A stretch of 64,000 nt of DNA from LZORAL124-50-18 sp051208045 (GTDB taxonomy: Bacteria > Pseudomonadota > Gammaproteobacteria > Pseudomonadales > Oleiphilaceae). Both the position numbers and the translations under genes were made by a program. Position 1 is the stretch's first letter, and every line of letters starts with the position of its first letter. Below the pieces are notes generated by a model that searched no databases, was not told where the DNA came from, and saw nothing but the letters and a program-made list of their open reading frames with translations. Shown one piece after another: positions 36,142 to 44,721 of this stretch. The stretch covers positions 477,104-541,103 of the forward strand of contig JBPJFY010000002.1 of the NCBI GenBank assembly GCA_051208045.1. The letters are read 5' to 3'.

Positions 36142-36521
36142 GGCGAGTTGATAGGTTTCTTCGATGCGTTTTCTTCGCCAGGACCGACCAGGGACAGACG
36201 CCTCAGAAGGAATAAAGTCGCGATGAAACCAATTGGCGTGCCAATCAACAGTGCGGCGAGCAGTGGCGCGAGGTTATCAAACACCTCTTGTGTGTGTGCA
36301 ATAATTCCAACCCCCGCCGGAACAAAAAACAGGGGGAGATATCGAATCAACGTATCGGCGGTATCCGTCAGTGCTTGCCCCGGTTTTTTGATTTGCAGTG
36401 AAAGTAACAGAAGTAGCATGCCGATAATGGCCCCGGGAATGGGAAGCGCCAGCCAGTGATGAATGGCTTCGCCAATGAGCTGATAGAGCAGAATCAGGAA
36501 AAAGTAGGCCGGATGGATCAC
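36138..36521 (-). CDS. CidA/LrgA family protein
   Basis: 127-aa membrane protein with four helices (YFFLILLYQLIGEAIHHWL, IGMLLLLLSL, the FFVPAGVGIIAHTQEVF signature and LLAALLIGTPIGFIATLFLL). I start it at the GTG at 36521, which overlaps the HIT gene stop (GTGA), in preference to the ATG at 36545. Partner of LrgB. Confidence 0.9.
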   Translation of the reverse strand: MIHPAYFFLILLYQLIGEAIHHWLALPIPGAIIGMLLLLLSLQIKKPGQALTDTADTLIRYLPLFFVPAGVGIIAHTQEVFDNLAPLLAALLIGTPIGFIATLFLLRRLSLVGPGEENASKKPINSP

Positions 36522-36973
36522 TGTGAGGCTCGAAGCGCCATACACTGCCGGATTTTTTCCGCTTGTTGTTCCAGAGTGTTCACACTGGTGCGAAAGCCAA
36601 AAAAGCCTGAAACGTGCAGGAGCAAACGAAATGCGGACTGAATCATATCGCCCCGTTTACGGGGTATCAGGTGGATATGAACGTGAGGAATCGTCTGATT
36701 GGCGGCTTTTCCGTCATTGATCAGCAAGTTGGTGCCTTCCGTTCCAAAGCCTGCGCGACGTTGGGCTTCAATGATTCGGTTGGCAATGTCAAAGAGGTGA
36801 GATTGGACCGCGTTCTCCAGCTCTTCCAGGCGGGACGCATGTGTTTTTGGGATAACCAGCACATGCCCTTCGCCAAGCGGGTGGATATCCATGAAAGCCA
36901 GGCACATGGGGTCTTCGTAAACCGCAACCGAGGCTTCCTTTCCACCGGCAATGTCGCAAAACAGGCAGCTCAA
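36518..36973 (-). CDS. HIT family protein (Hint-like)
   Basis: 151-aa nucleotide-binding hydrolase of the histidine-triad superfamily, expected to act on nucleoside phosphoramidates or AMP-linked compounds. The triad HVHIHLIPR (about residues 96-104) is intact, and the N-terminal zinc-type CLFCDI is present. It lies 15 bp after yacG and overlaps the LrgA-type gene (GTGA), so it belongs to the long pilD-coaE-yacG transcript or its continuation. Substrate unknown. Confidence 0.92.
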   Translation of the reverse strand: MSCLFCDIAGGKEASVAVYEDPMCLAFMDIHPLGEGHVLVIPKTHASRLEELENAVQSHLFDIANRIIEAQRRAGFGTEGTNLLINDGKAANQTIPHVHIHLIPRKRGDMIQSAFRLLLHVSGFFGFRTSVNTLEQQAEKIRQCMALRASQ

Positions 36974-36988
36974 CAGTGATCCCTCGTT

Positions 36989-37255
36989 TCAGTGAATTTC
37001 CGGTGGGTTTGACGGTGATTGCTGGGCAATCCATTCAGCAAGTTCTTCATCTGAGAGCGCGTCCAACGCATCCGGTGATTTGGATTTATCTGCGATTTTG
37101 TACGTTTCGTTGGCCCATTCCCCTAAATCAATGAGCTGGCAGCGTTTGCTGCAAAACGGGCGAAATGCGTTCTCGTCTGACCATGCCACGGCTTTTTTGC
37201 AGGTGGGGCAGGAGACGGTCATCACTTGTGTATCAGGCATATCAGGATGGCTCAT
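36989..37255 (-). CDS. yacG: DNA gyrase inhibitor / zinc-binding protein YacG
   Basis: 88-aa protein. The zinc knuckle CPTCKK...CSKRCQLIDLGEWANETYKI is diagnostic. E. coli YacG binds GyrB and inhibits gyrase; the cellular role is not clear. The start at ATG 37255 overlaps the end of coaE by 14 bases, as often in the pilD-coaE-yacG unit; an internal ATG at 37240 is the main alternative. Confidence 0.9.
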   Translation of the reverse strand: MSHPDMPDTQVMTVSCPTCKKAVAWSDENAFRPFCSKRCQLIDLGEWANETYKIADKSKSPDALDALSDEELAEWIAQQSPSNPPEIH

Positions 37256-37850
37256 GCGCGACCGCTTGCTGTAGATAAATTTGATGATATCGGCTGACCT
37301 CGTCCTGCAGGTGAGCCATGTCTCGATCGTTGACAATGATATCATCGGCTTTGCCTTTTTTGTAATCTCTCTTGGCCTGTGTGGCCATAATTTTTTCCAC
37401 CTGCTCGGATGCGACGTTGTCCCGTTGCGTTGTTCGGGCGATTTGCAGGGATTCCGGGATGTCGATCAACAGGACGCGATGTACCAACTTGTGCTGATCC
37501 GTTTCAATCAACAGAGGCGACGATAGAATGGTGTATCGGGAGCGGCTGGCGTTGAGCTGCTGAATGATCTGACTTCGAATGATCGGGTGCAACAGCTCCT
37601 CCAGCCAGGCTTTTTCATCCGGATGGTTAAATACGATTTCCCGGAGTCTCGCCCGGTTGAGGTTGCCATCCGGCAGAAGAATATCCAGGCCGAAATGGTG
37701 AGCAATTTCCACCAGGGCCGGCGAACCCTGGACCACCACCTCCCTCGCGACCAAGTCGGCATCCACGACAGTGATACCGAGCTGCTCAAATATGTCCGAG
37801 GCGGCAGACTTTCCGCTGCCAATGCCTCCAGTTAAACCGACGATATACAT
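37242..37850 (-). CDS. coaE: Dephospho-CoA kinase
   Basis: 202-aa enzyme of the last step of coenzyme A synthesis, phosphorylating dephospho-CoA at the 3'-hydroxyl. Walker A GGIGSGKS (residues 8-15), the VDADLVAREVV substrate segment and the CoaE core YTILSSPLLIET are present. Full length. Located between pilD and yacG, the conserved arrangement. Confidence 0.96.
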   Translation of the reverse strand: MYIVGLTGGIGSGKSAASDIFEQLGITVVDADLVAREVVVQGSPALVEIAHHFGLDILLPDGNLNRARLREIVFNHPDEKAWLEELLHPIIRSQIIQQLNASRSRYTILSSPLLIETDQHKLVHRVLLIDIPESLQIARTTQRDNVASEQVEKIMATQAKRDYKKGKADDIIVNDRDMAHLQDEVSRYHQIYLQQAVAHEPS

Positions 37851-37879
37851 GGGTGACTCCTTTCAATATCAACCTGAGG

Positions 37880-38761
37880 TTAGGCCACTGGCGGTGGCAG
37901 CATGGTGCTCCAATACAGTGCGATGATTTCGTTTCCCCACAGCAGGGCAATCCAGCCGGCGATGGCGAGGTAAGGCCCATAGGGAATCTGTGTATTCCTG
38001 TCTCTTCCTTGAAAAAGAATCAATCCGATGCCAATGAATGCGCCAACAAAGGACGACAGAATGATGATCAGAGGTACAAATTGCCAGCCCATCCAGGCAC
38101 CCAGCGCGGCCAACAGTTTAAAGTCCCCAAACCCCATGCCTTCTTTGCCCGTAAGCAGCTTGAATCCCTGGTAGACTGTCCACAGGCTGAGATAACCGGC
38201 GATGGCTCCCCAAAGCGCAGATTCCAAGGTGGTAAAAACACCAAAAGCATTAATGATCAAACCTGTCCAGACCAGAGGCAGCGTCATATCATCAGGTAAG
38301 AGTTTTGTATCATAGTCAATCATTGTGAGTGCGATCAGCGTCCAAACGAGCGGCAGTGCCAGTACGCCCGCCAGGTTGATGCCAAGGACGCAGAGCGTCA
38401 CCACCGAAAGTACGCCGGTGGTGATTTCCACCAGCGGGTAGCGCGGAGAAATGCTCGTGCCGCAGCCGCTACATTTGCCCTTCAGTACAAGGTAACTGAT
38501 GACGGGAATGTTCTCCCAGGGCTTGATGGCATGGCCACAGTGGGGGCAGCTTGAGTTAGGGGTGCTGAGTGTGAGCTTTTCAACGGGTTCTTCCGGGAGC
38601 TCCAGAATTTCCCGGCATTGGCATCGCCATTCGTTTTCCATCATCTTGGGGAGGCGATAGATTACTACGTTCAAGAAGCTGCCGATGGCCAGGCCAACAA
38701 CGCCAGCAAAGGAATAAGCCACCCACGGGTGGGATTGTAAGTAATGCAAAAGTTCAGTCAT
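37880..38761 (-). CDS. pilD: Prepilin peptidase / N-methyltransferase PilD
   Basis: 293-aa inner-membrane aspartic peptidase that cleaves type IV prepilins and type II secretion pseudopilins at Gly-Phe and methylates the new N-terminus. The two zinc CxxC pairs in the first cytoplasmic loop (CPHCGHAIKPWENIP, KCSGCG) and both catalytic aspartates (TMIDYDTKLLPDD, GFGDFKLLAALGA) are present, along with about eight helices. The ATG at 38761 is preferred because the longer frame begins inside a terminator hairpin at 38781-38805. Probable substrate: PilA encoded at 42217. Confidence 0.95.
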   Translation of the reverse strand: MTELLHYLQSHPWVAYSFAGVVGLAIGSFLNVVIYRLPKMMENEWRCQCREILELPEEPVEKLTLSTPNSSCPHCGHAIKPWENIPVISYLVLKGKCSGCGTSISPRYPLVEITTGVLSVVTLCVLGINLAGVLALPLVWTLIALTMIDYDTKLLPDDMTLPLVWTGLIINAFGVFTTLESALWGAIAGYLSLWTVYQGFKLLTGKEGMGFGDFKLLAALGAWMGWQFVPLIIILSSFVGAFIGIGLILFQGRDRNTQIPYGPYLAIAGWIALLWGNEIIALYWSTMLPPPVA

Positions 38762-38780
38762 ATCGTTGATCAGTAGGAAG

Positions 38781-38805
38781 AAAAAGGCCTGCAACTGCAG
38801 GCCTT
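38781..38805 (-). terminator. Intrinsic terminator between pilC and pilD
   Basis: Perfect 10-bp arms AAGGCCTGCA / TGCAGGCCTT with a 2-base loop. On the minus strand the stem is followed by a run of five Ts. It would reduce transcription from pilBC into pilD-coaE-yacG, so pilD may also use its own promoter. Confidence 0.75.
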
Positions 38806-38832
38806 ATGATAGCATTAGAGCGAGCAATATGA

Positions 38833-40068
38833 TTATACGACCTGGCCCATCTGGAAGATTGGGAGGTACATGGCAACGATCAATCCGCCGACGAGAACCC
38901 CTAACACCGCCATGATCATTGGCTCCATGAGTGTTGTTAGGTTGTCGACGAGATTATCTACTTCCTCTTCGTAATAGTCTGCAACTTTCTCCAGCATCGA
39001 GTCCAGCGCACCGGATTCTTCGCCGATGGCCACCATTTGAACCGCCATGGCAGGGAACGCGCCCGTGGAGCGCATGGAAAACTGGAGTTGCGTGCCGGAG
39101 GAGACCTCTTCTTTAATGCGGTAGACTGCATCCCGGAAGACCGCATTACCTGTGGCACCAGCGACGCTTTCCAGTGCGTCAACTAAAGGAACACCTGCAG
39201 CAAAAGTGGTTGATAGAACCCGTGCGAATCTGGCAACACTGGATTTGTCGATTATGTCGCCAACTATAGGAAACTTAAGTACATAGGCGTCCACCTTGTC
39301 AGAAAATTTCTGGTTTTTCTTTTTGAGATCCCGGAAGCCACCGATAAAAAGTATGATGCCGATGAGAATAATAAACCACCACTCCTGCATCCATTCTGAT
39401 ATGCCGATAACGAACATGGTAAAGGCGGGAAGGTCGGCACCAAATCCAGAGAACAGTTCTTCGAATTGGGGGACAACTTTTACCAGCAAAATGCCGGTGA
39501 CAACCACCGCCACCACGACGACGGAAATGGGGTAAGTCATGGCCTTTTTGACTTTTTTCTTCAACGTTTCGGTCTTTTCCATGTACGTGGCCACCCGATC
39601 CAACATAGTTTCGAGTGCACCGGATTTCTCGCCGGAATCCACAAGGTTGCAGAAGAGGTCATCAAAGTGCTTCGGATGCTTCTTGAGGGCGCCAGCGAAG
39701 TCGTTCCCCGCAGATACATCTTCACGAATCGTCAAAACAAGGTCTCGCAAGCTGGGGTTTTCCAAGCCATCGGCAACGATTTCGAAAGACTGAACCAGTG
39801 GAACCCCAGCTTTCATCATTGTCGCCATTTGCCGAACAAAAATAGCAATATCAAACGGAGTGATCTTTTTACTCTTTGTTCCACCGCCGAACAGTGGTTC
39901 GGCTTTCTTTTTAACTTTTGTCGGGTTAATCCCCTGCTTTCGCAGATTAGCCTTAACCACTGCGGCATTGGCACCGAGAGATTCTCCTTTCGTTTTACTG
40001 CCTTTTTTATCCAGCCCCTCCCATTGGAAGGTGCCTAGTTTGTTTGCTTTTTGCGCTTTCGTTGCCAT
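38833..40068 (-). CDS. pilC: Type IV pilus inner-membrane platform protein PilC
   Basis: About 411-aa GspF-family protein. It forms the inner-membrane platform with which PilB works. Two T2SSF domains, about 75-205 (FVRQMATMMKAGVPLVQSFEIV, GALETMLDRVATYMEKTE) and about 275-395 (FARVLSTTFAAGVPLVDALESV, GALDSMLEKVADYYEEEV), each end in transmembrane helices. The Lys-rich N-terminus (MATKAQKANKLGTF) is typical. Start at ATG 40068; ten more in-frame codons lie upstream. It lies 52 bp after pilB. Confidence 0.95.
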   Translation of the reverse strand: MATKAQKANKLGTFQWEGLDKKGSKTKGESLGANAAVVKANLRKQGINPTKVKKKAEPLFGGGTKSKKITPFDIAIFVRQMATMMKAGVPLVQSFEIVADGLENPSLRDLVLTIREDVSAGNDFAGALKKHPKHFDDLFCNLVDSGEKSGALETMLDRVATYMEKTETLKKKVKKAMTYPISVVVVAVVVTGILLVKVVPQFEELFSGFGADLPAFTMFVIGISEWMQEWWFIILIGIILFIGGFRDLKKKNQKFSDKVDAYVLKFPIVGDIIDKSSVARFARVLSTTFAAGVPLVDALESVAGATGNAVFRDAVYRIKEEVSSGTQLQFSMRSTGAFPAMAVQMVAIGEESGALDSMLEKVADYYEEEVDNLVDNLTTLMEPMIMAVLGVLVGGLIVAMYLPIFQMGQVV

Positions 40069-40120
40069 AATCGCTCTCGTTGCCGCAGTGGTGTTCAAAA
40101 TATCGGTTATTTAAGTCAGT

Positions 40121-41827
40121 TTAGTCCTTAGTTACGCGGTTTGCCTCCTCCAGACTGGTTAAACCTTGCATAACTTTCACAAGTGCGGACTGGCGCAAAT
40201 TATTGAACCCCGCCCGTTGGGCTGCTTTTGCGATATCGATCGAGCTGGCTTCTTTCATGATAAGTTCGGAAATTTCCGGGGTGATTTTGACGACCTCGTA
40301 TATTCCTACCCGTCCTTTGTAGCCGCCAGAGCACTTATCACACCCTTTGGGCCCAAAAACCGTGAAATTTTCTGCCAGCTGAGCTTCGGTAAAGCCTTCG
40401 TCGAGTAATGTTTCTTTAGGAATTTTCACTTCCTGTTTACAGGCCGAACAGAGTCGTCGGCCTAAGCGTTGAGCAATGATCAAACTCACTGAGGTGGCGA
40501 TGTTAAAAGCCGGTACCCCCATGTTGAGCATCCGCGTGAGCGTTTCAGGGGCGCTGTTGGTATGGAGTGTGGACATGACCATATGGCCGGTTTGAGCTGC
40601 CTTGATCGCAATGGATGCCGTGTCCAGGTCTCGAATCTCCCCCACCATGACGATATCAGGATCTTGCCGCAGGAAAGACCGCAGCGCTTCGGCGAAGGTA
40701 AGCCCTACACGTGCGTTGACGTTCACCTGGTTGATCCCCTCCAGGTTGATTTCCACCGGGTCTTCCGCCGTAGAAATATTCCGCTCTGGCGTATTCAAAA
40801 TGTTCAAGCCCGTGTAAAGGGAAACGGTTTTTCCACTTCCTGTTGGCCCGGTGACCAGAATCATGCCTTGTGGCTGCTCCAATGCTTCCAAGTACATGGC
40901 CTTCTGCACTTCCTCGTAACCCAAGGCGTCAATGCCCATTTTTGCGCTGCTTGGGTCAAGTATCCGAAGCACTACCTTCTCTCCCCAGAGGGTGGGGAGC
41001 GTATTCACACGAAAATCGATCGCTTTGGTTTTGGACAGCTTCATCTTGATCCGGCCATCCTGCGGGACTCGCCGCTCAGAAATATCCATTTGGGACATAA
41101 CTTTTAAACGGGCCGCAATCTTGTTGGCAAGCTTAATACTGGGTTTGGATACCTCGTGAAGGATGCCGTCTGTGCGAAACCGTACCCGATAAGTTTTTTC
41201 GTAGGGCTCAAAGTGTATGTCTGACGAGCCCCCTTTGATTGCGTCCAGCAACATCTTGTTGCAGTATTTCACGATAGGGGCATCGTCCGCTTCGGAGCGA
41301 TCATCTTCGTCTTCCTTTACGCCGCCTTCGTCGACCTCAAGGCCGTCCAGGTCTGCATCATCCATCCCTTCCATTGCCGAATCTGAAGCATCCAGGTATT
41401 TCTCGATGGCCGCCCGAAGCTTGTCGTCTTCCACCATGATCGCATCGGTGTTTAATCCCGTATGAAATCGAATTTCATCCAGTGCCTGGATATTGGTGGG
41501 GTCAGAGACTGCAACAAACAGCCGTGTACCACGCTTAAACAGTGGGAGCGCGTTGTGCTTGCGGATGATCTTTTCATCAATGATTTTATCGGGCTGGCTG
41601 TCCAGTTGTAGTGCGTTTAAGTCCATCACGGGTACGCCAAATTCATGCGAAGCGGCGTAAGCGAGGGCTTTAGCCTTTGCTATGGAATTTTCTACCAGGT
41701 AGCTGATAAATGGGGTTTTATTGGCACTGGCTTCAGCAAAGGCATTTTTCGCGATATCTTCGTCCAGAATACCGTCGTCCACGAATTTTCGGGCGAGACC
41801 AGTGAGTACTACGTTGGGGTTTGCCAT
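40121..41827 (-). CDS. pilB: Type IV pilus assembly ATPase PilB
   Basis: 568-aa hexameric ATPase that powers pilus extension. An N-terminal MshEN/GSPII_E domain (about 1-150) is followed by an acidic linker (DEGGVKEDEDDRSEADD). Then come Walker A GPTGSGKTVSLYTGLN (near residue 325), the Asp box RTPERNISTAEDPVEI, Walker B DPDIVMVGEIRD and the zinc site CSACKQEV...CDKCSGG. It heads the minus-strand pilBCD cluster, divergent from pilA. Confidence 0.97.
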   Translation of the reverse strand: MANPNVVLTGLARKFVDDGILDEDIAKNAFAEASANKTPFISYLVENSIAKAKALAYAASHEFGVPVMDLNALQLDSQPDKIIDEKIIRKHNALPLFKRGTRLFVAVSDPTNIQALDEIRFHTGLNTDAIMVEDDKLRAAIEKYLDASDSAMEGMDDADLDGLEVDEGGVKEDEDDRSEADDAPIVKYCNKMLLDAIKGGSSDIHFEPYEKTYRVRFRTDGILHEVSKPSIKLANKIAARLKVMSQMDISERRVPQDGRIKMKLSKTKAIDFRVNTLPTLWGEKVVLRILDPSSAKMGIDALGYEEVQKAMYLEALEQPQGMILVTGPTGSGKTVSLYTGLNILNTPERNISTAEDPVEINLEGINQVNVNARVGLTFAEALRSFLRQDPDIVMVGEIRDLDTASIAIKAAQTGHMVMSTLHTNSAPETLTRMLNMGVPAFNIATSVSLIIAQRLGRRLCSACKQEVKIPKETLLDEGFTEAQLAENFTVFGPKGCDKCSGGYKGRVGIYEVVKITPEISELIMKEASSIDIAKAAQRAGFNNLRQSALVKVMQGLTSLEEANRVTKD

Positions 41828-41968
41828 AGTGTCTACATTTCCTGAAGCTTGGTTTTGCCGGGCGAATCAGTGCCGGAGAGCAAAAAAAGAACTTTTTCAA
41901 AAGTTTAGATGGAATTTGGCAATTTTAAAGCCTGAGATGGTCAAAAAAGGAGTTCAACGAAGTAATTT

Positions 41969-42034
41969 TGTCAAAGGAGGCCTGGGTGACATAAATTTTC
42001 TGAGGCTGAGTGACAAAAATTGTCACATGGTGAC
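41969..42034 (+). promoter_or_regulatory. Candidate enhancer (PilR-type) site array
   Basis: TGTCA or TGACA half-sites occur at 41969-41973, 41987-41991, 42011-42015 and 42021-42025, the last two forming the dyad TGACAAAAATTGTCA; GGTGAC follows at 42030. In Pseudomonas the NtrC-family activator PilR binds TGTC-containing sites about 100 bp before the pilA sigma-54 promoter; the distance here (about 110-165 bp) is the same. The regulator itself is not in the window. Confidence 0.6.
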
Positions 42035-42133
42035 GTTATATGAGGGTGGTTTGTAAGGCGCGGACACACAGGGAATACAATGGCTTTTGAGGTATGTTAT
42101 TGAAAACAAGGTATAAAAAACATTTTCTTGTTT

Positions 42134-42150
42134 TTGGCACACCCTGTGCT
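42134..42150 (+). promoter_or_regulatory. Sigma-54 promoter of pilA
   Basis: The sequence TTGGCACACCCTGTGCT matches the -24/-12 consensus (TGGCAC-N5-TTGC) with the GG and GC doublets 12 bases apart and one mismatch in the -12 block. The expected transcription start is near 42161, leaving a 5' leader of about 55 bases before the pilA ATG. rpoN is in this window. Confidence 0.88.
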
Positions 42151-42216
42151 AAATTCTAAACAAGGTTAGCGTTGGGTAAGCGCACCGATTCTTAAATGAT
42201 TTGGAGGAAGTTCACT

Positions 42217-42705
42217 ATGAAACAAGCAATACAAAAAGGTTTTACCTTGATTGAATTGATGATTGTTGTGGCAATCATCGGTATTTTGGCGGCTGTTGCA
42301 ATCCCGGCGTATCAGGATTACACCATTCGTACCCAGGTAACGGAAGGTTTGAACATGGCTGCCGGCCATAAAAATGCAGTGAGTGACTTTTTTGCCTCTC
42401 GAGGCAGATTCCAGGACAATAATCAGTCTTATGGTATCGCGACAGCCGCCAGTTACACAGGTAACTATGTGAATGGTATATCCATTGGAAATTCAGGTTT
42501 GATTATCGTCACCTACGGTAACCGGGTGAATGCCAAGGTGGCTGGCAGTGCATTGGCGTTAGGTACTGCTAGAAACGCAGCCAATGGTATCGTTTGGATT
42601 TGTGGTAAGGCGGGTTTACCTGGCGGTGCGACAGCAACAGCGGGTGTGCCGGCAACGGCAACTACTCTGGATAACAAGTATTTGTCATCCGATTGTCGTA
42701 ACTAA
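42217..42705 (+). CDS. pilA: Type IV major pilin PilA
   Basis: 162-aa type IVa prepilin. It has a short positively charged leader MKQAIQKG cut before Phe9, followed by the hydrophobic N-terminus FTLIELMIVVAIIGILAA with Glu at mature position 5. A C-terminal disulfide loop is expected between Cys129 (WICGK) and Cys160 (SSDCRN). The RBS GGAGGAAG lies 7 bases before the ATG. A Thr/Ala/Gly-rich segment (GGATATAGVPATATT) just before the last Cys is a plausible O-glycosylation or epitope region. Processing by PilD and export by PilBC encoded next door. Confidence 0.96.
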   Translation: MKQAIQKGFTLIELMIVVAIIGILAAVAIPAYQDYTIRTQVTEGLNMAAGHKNAVSDFFASRGRFQDNNQSYGIATAASYTGNYVNGISIGNSGLIIVTYGNRVNAKVAGSALALGTARNAANGIVWICGKAGLPGGATATAGVPATATTLDNKYLSSDCRN

Positions 42706-42740
42706 TAATTGCATCGTGAGCTAGTTACGTGGCTCGAAAA

Positions 42741-42770
42741 AGCCAGCCCTTGGGCTGGCTTTCTTTTTTT
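42741..42770 (+). terminator. Intrinsic terminator after pilA
   Basis: Nine-bp stem AGCCAGCCC / GGGCTGGCT with a two-base loop and TTCTTTTTTT. It lies 36 bp after the pilA stop and 14 bp before the next ATG. It explains strong pilA-only transcripts with limited read-through into the downstream glycosyltransferase. Confidence 0.9.
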
Positions 42771-42783
42771 GGAATCGGGCAGA

Positions 42784-44721
42784 ATGAATCCAAAGTTAAT
42801 ACGTCAAGAAATTGTTTATTTTATTGCATTGCTGTTTCTGACTCTGGTTGCTTATTTGCCAGGGGTGTATGGCCCCTTTATTTTTGATGACCTCCCCAAT
42901 ATCACGCAAAACCAAAAAATTTTCGGTGTGTCGCCTTCATTAGACGGGTTCTGGCAGGCAGTTTGGTCTGTTGAATCTGGTCCCCTCCAGCGACCAGTCG
43001 CGATGGCCAGTTTCACGCTGAATGCGTGGTTGTGGGGCGTGGACAGTTTTTCTTTCAAACTGACCAACATTCTTCTCCATCTAGTTAATGTTTCATTGGT
43101 TTTTTTAGTCACCCAAAAACTCTACAGCAGGCTTTTGCAGGGTGGTGATCTCAAAAAAAACGCTATTGCTGCCTTTATCTGCGCCTCCTTTTTTGCCCTC
43201 CACCCCATTAATTTTACTGCAGTTCTTTATGTTGTTCAGCGCATGACCAGTCTGGCGACGGGGTTTATGTTGTTGGCAATATGGTGCCAATTGCTGTTGC
43301 CATTTTCATCGAGAAGCGGCCGCTCATTGTGGTTGGTCATTGGCTATCTCTGCTTCACTGTGCTGGGCATTTTATCTAAAGAGAACGCGTTATTGGTCGT
43401 TCCTATCTCATTGTTGATCGAACTTTGTTTGAGAAAAAAGACGTATTCTTCGCATAGCACAACTTACCGGTTGTTTTTCGCGTTTCTGGTTGTGGCGAAT
43501 GTAATTGGGTTGTTATTATTTTTATTAAAGTTACCCACTTTGGCGAATTCCTATGGCGACCGACCCTACACCATGAATGAACGGTTGATGACAGAATCCA
43601 GAGTGCTATTCTTTTACCTCTTCGAGATTTTTATCCCCCGTATTCGGGATATGTCGCTGTTTCATGATGATTTTGTTCTCTCTGCAGGTTGGTTCGAACC
43701 TATTTCCACTCTCTATTCTAGTACCGGGATCCTTACTCTTGTTGGTCTATGCGTGGCAGGTGTTCGGAAAGCGGGTACATATTGGCGAGTTATTGCGTTG
43801 GTCATTGGCTGGTTTCTGGTAGGACATGCGTTGGAATCCACAGTGATTCCTTTGGAATTAGTCTACGATCATCGCAATCATTTTCCCATGATTGGCATCG
43901 GTTTGGGTATCGGGTATTTGGCGCTAGCCTTGTTAAACTGGCGTGAGCGGTACAGGCTGCCGCTTTACGTCACCTTAGGTTTATGGTTTTGTTTGCTGGC
44001 ATCATTAACGGCATTGAGGGCCCATAGTTGGCGTTCCACCGAGAGCACCGTGATTGCAGAATCCAGTCGGCAACCCAATTCGCCCAGAGCCCAAGAGGCT
44101 CCCGCCAATTATTATGCAGCTCAGGTTTTGGGAGAGGGTGGCGGCAAGGAGCATCCTTTGTACGCCTATGGTCTGCAATATTTTAATGCCTCGATACAAG
44201 GGGATCCCGGCAGTATTACCGGGCTGATCGGGGTGATCGAATGGCACGAGAGGATGGGAGTGAGCAGCAATCCAGAATGGAGTGATTGGTTGGCAAAGCG
44301 ATTGAACTCCGAACAGTTTCATGGTTATGAGCTTGGTCGATTCGTGGACCTAGTGATTTGCCAGGTTGAAAACGACTGTCATATCTCTTCGCAAGATTTC
44401 AGCCGTTGGGTGTCTGCAATTTTGGATAATCCAGGTATTTCCCCTGCGCGCAAGGCCATGATTGCCAATACCGCAACGGGGTTGGCGGTGAGTTATGGCT
44501 TGCCTGACGTTGGGCTTTACTATGCTCAAAAAGCGGTTGAATGGGCACCTGAAGAAGTGGAATTTTTATTGACGTTGGCTATATTGGCCAATAAGTTAAA
44601 TGAAATTGAGATCCGGGATACGACTGTTGGGAGGATTCTTGAATACTCCCGGTCGCCACGTTTGATGGAGCGGCTTCGAGAATCCGGGATTAGTTTGAAC
44701 AACAAGGAAAGTGCTTTGTGA
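42784..44721 (+). CDS. GT-C-like membrane glycosyltransferase next to pilA
   Basis: 645-aa inner-membrane protein with about ten helices in its first 430 residues and a soluble, helical C-terminal part (about 450-645) that may hold TPR-like repeats (ATGLAVSYGLPDVGLYYAQKAVEW). The first external loop carries FIFDDLPNI with Asp35-Asp36, the acidic position where GT-C (PMT/TMTC/ArnT-type) enzymes bind metal and donor. It follows the pilA terminator by only 14 bp and is translationally coupled to a polyprenyl-phosphate sugar synthase-like GT2. The set-up resembles pilin glycosyltransferases such as TfpO/TfpW that lie downstream of pilA, though the sequence is not one I recognise. Donor sugar and acceptor unknown. 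Confidence 0.78.
   Translation: MNPKLIRQEIVYFIALLFLTLVAYLPGVYGPFIFDDLPNITQNQKIFGVSPSLDGFWQAVWSVESGPLQRPVAMASFTLNAWLWGVDSFSFKLTNILLHLVNVSLVFLVTQKLYSRLLQGGDLKKNAIAAFICASFFALHPINFTAVLYVVQRMTSLATGFMLLAIWCQLLLPFSSRSGRSLWLVIGYLCFTVLGILSKENALLVVPISLLIELCLRKKTYSSHSTTYRLFFAFLVVANVIGLLLFLLKLPTLANSYGDRPYTMNERLMTESRVLFFYLFEIFIPRIRDMSLFHDDFVLSAGWFEPISTLYSSTGILTLVGLCVAGVRKAGTYWRVIALVIGWFLVGHALESTVIPLELVYDHRNHFPMIGIGLGIGYLALALLNWRERYRLPLYVTLGLWFCLLASLTALRAHSWRSTESTVIAESSRQPNSPRAQEAPANYYAAQVLGEGGGKEHPLYAYGLQYFNASIQGDPGSITGLIGVIEWHERMGVSSNPEWSDWLAKRLNSEQFHGYELGRFVDLVICQVENDCHISSQDFSRWVSAILDNPGISPARKAMIANTATGLAVSYGLPDVGLYYAQKAVEWAPEEVEFLLTLAILANKLNEIEIRDTTVGRILEYSRSPRLMERLRESGISLNNKESAL

Larger units (their letters stand above)
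41828..42216. promoter_or_regulatory. pilB-pilA divergent control region
   Basis: 389-bp gap between divergent pilB and pilA. It holds the sigma-54 promoter of pilA (42134-42150) and, 100-170 bp upstream of it, several TGTCA/TGACA half-sites. Nothing else coding was recognised. Confidence 0.75.
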
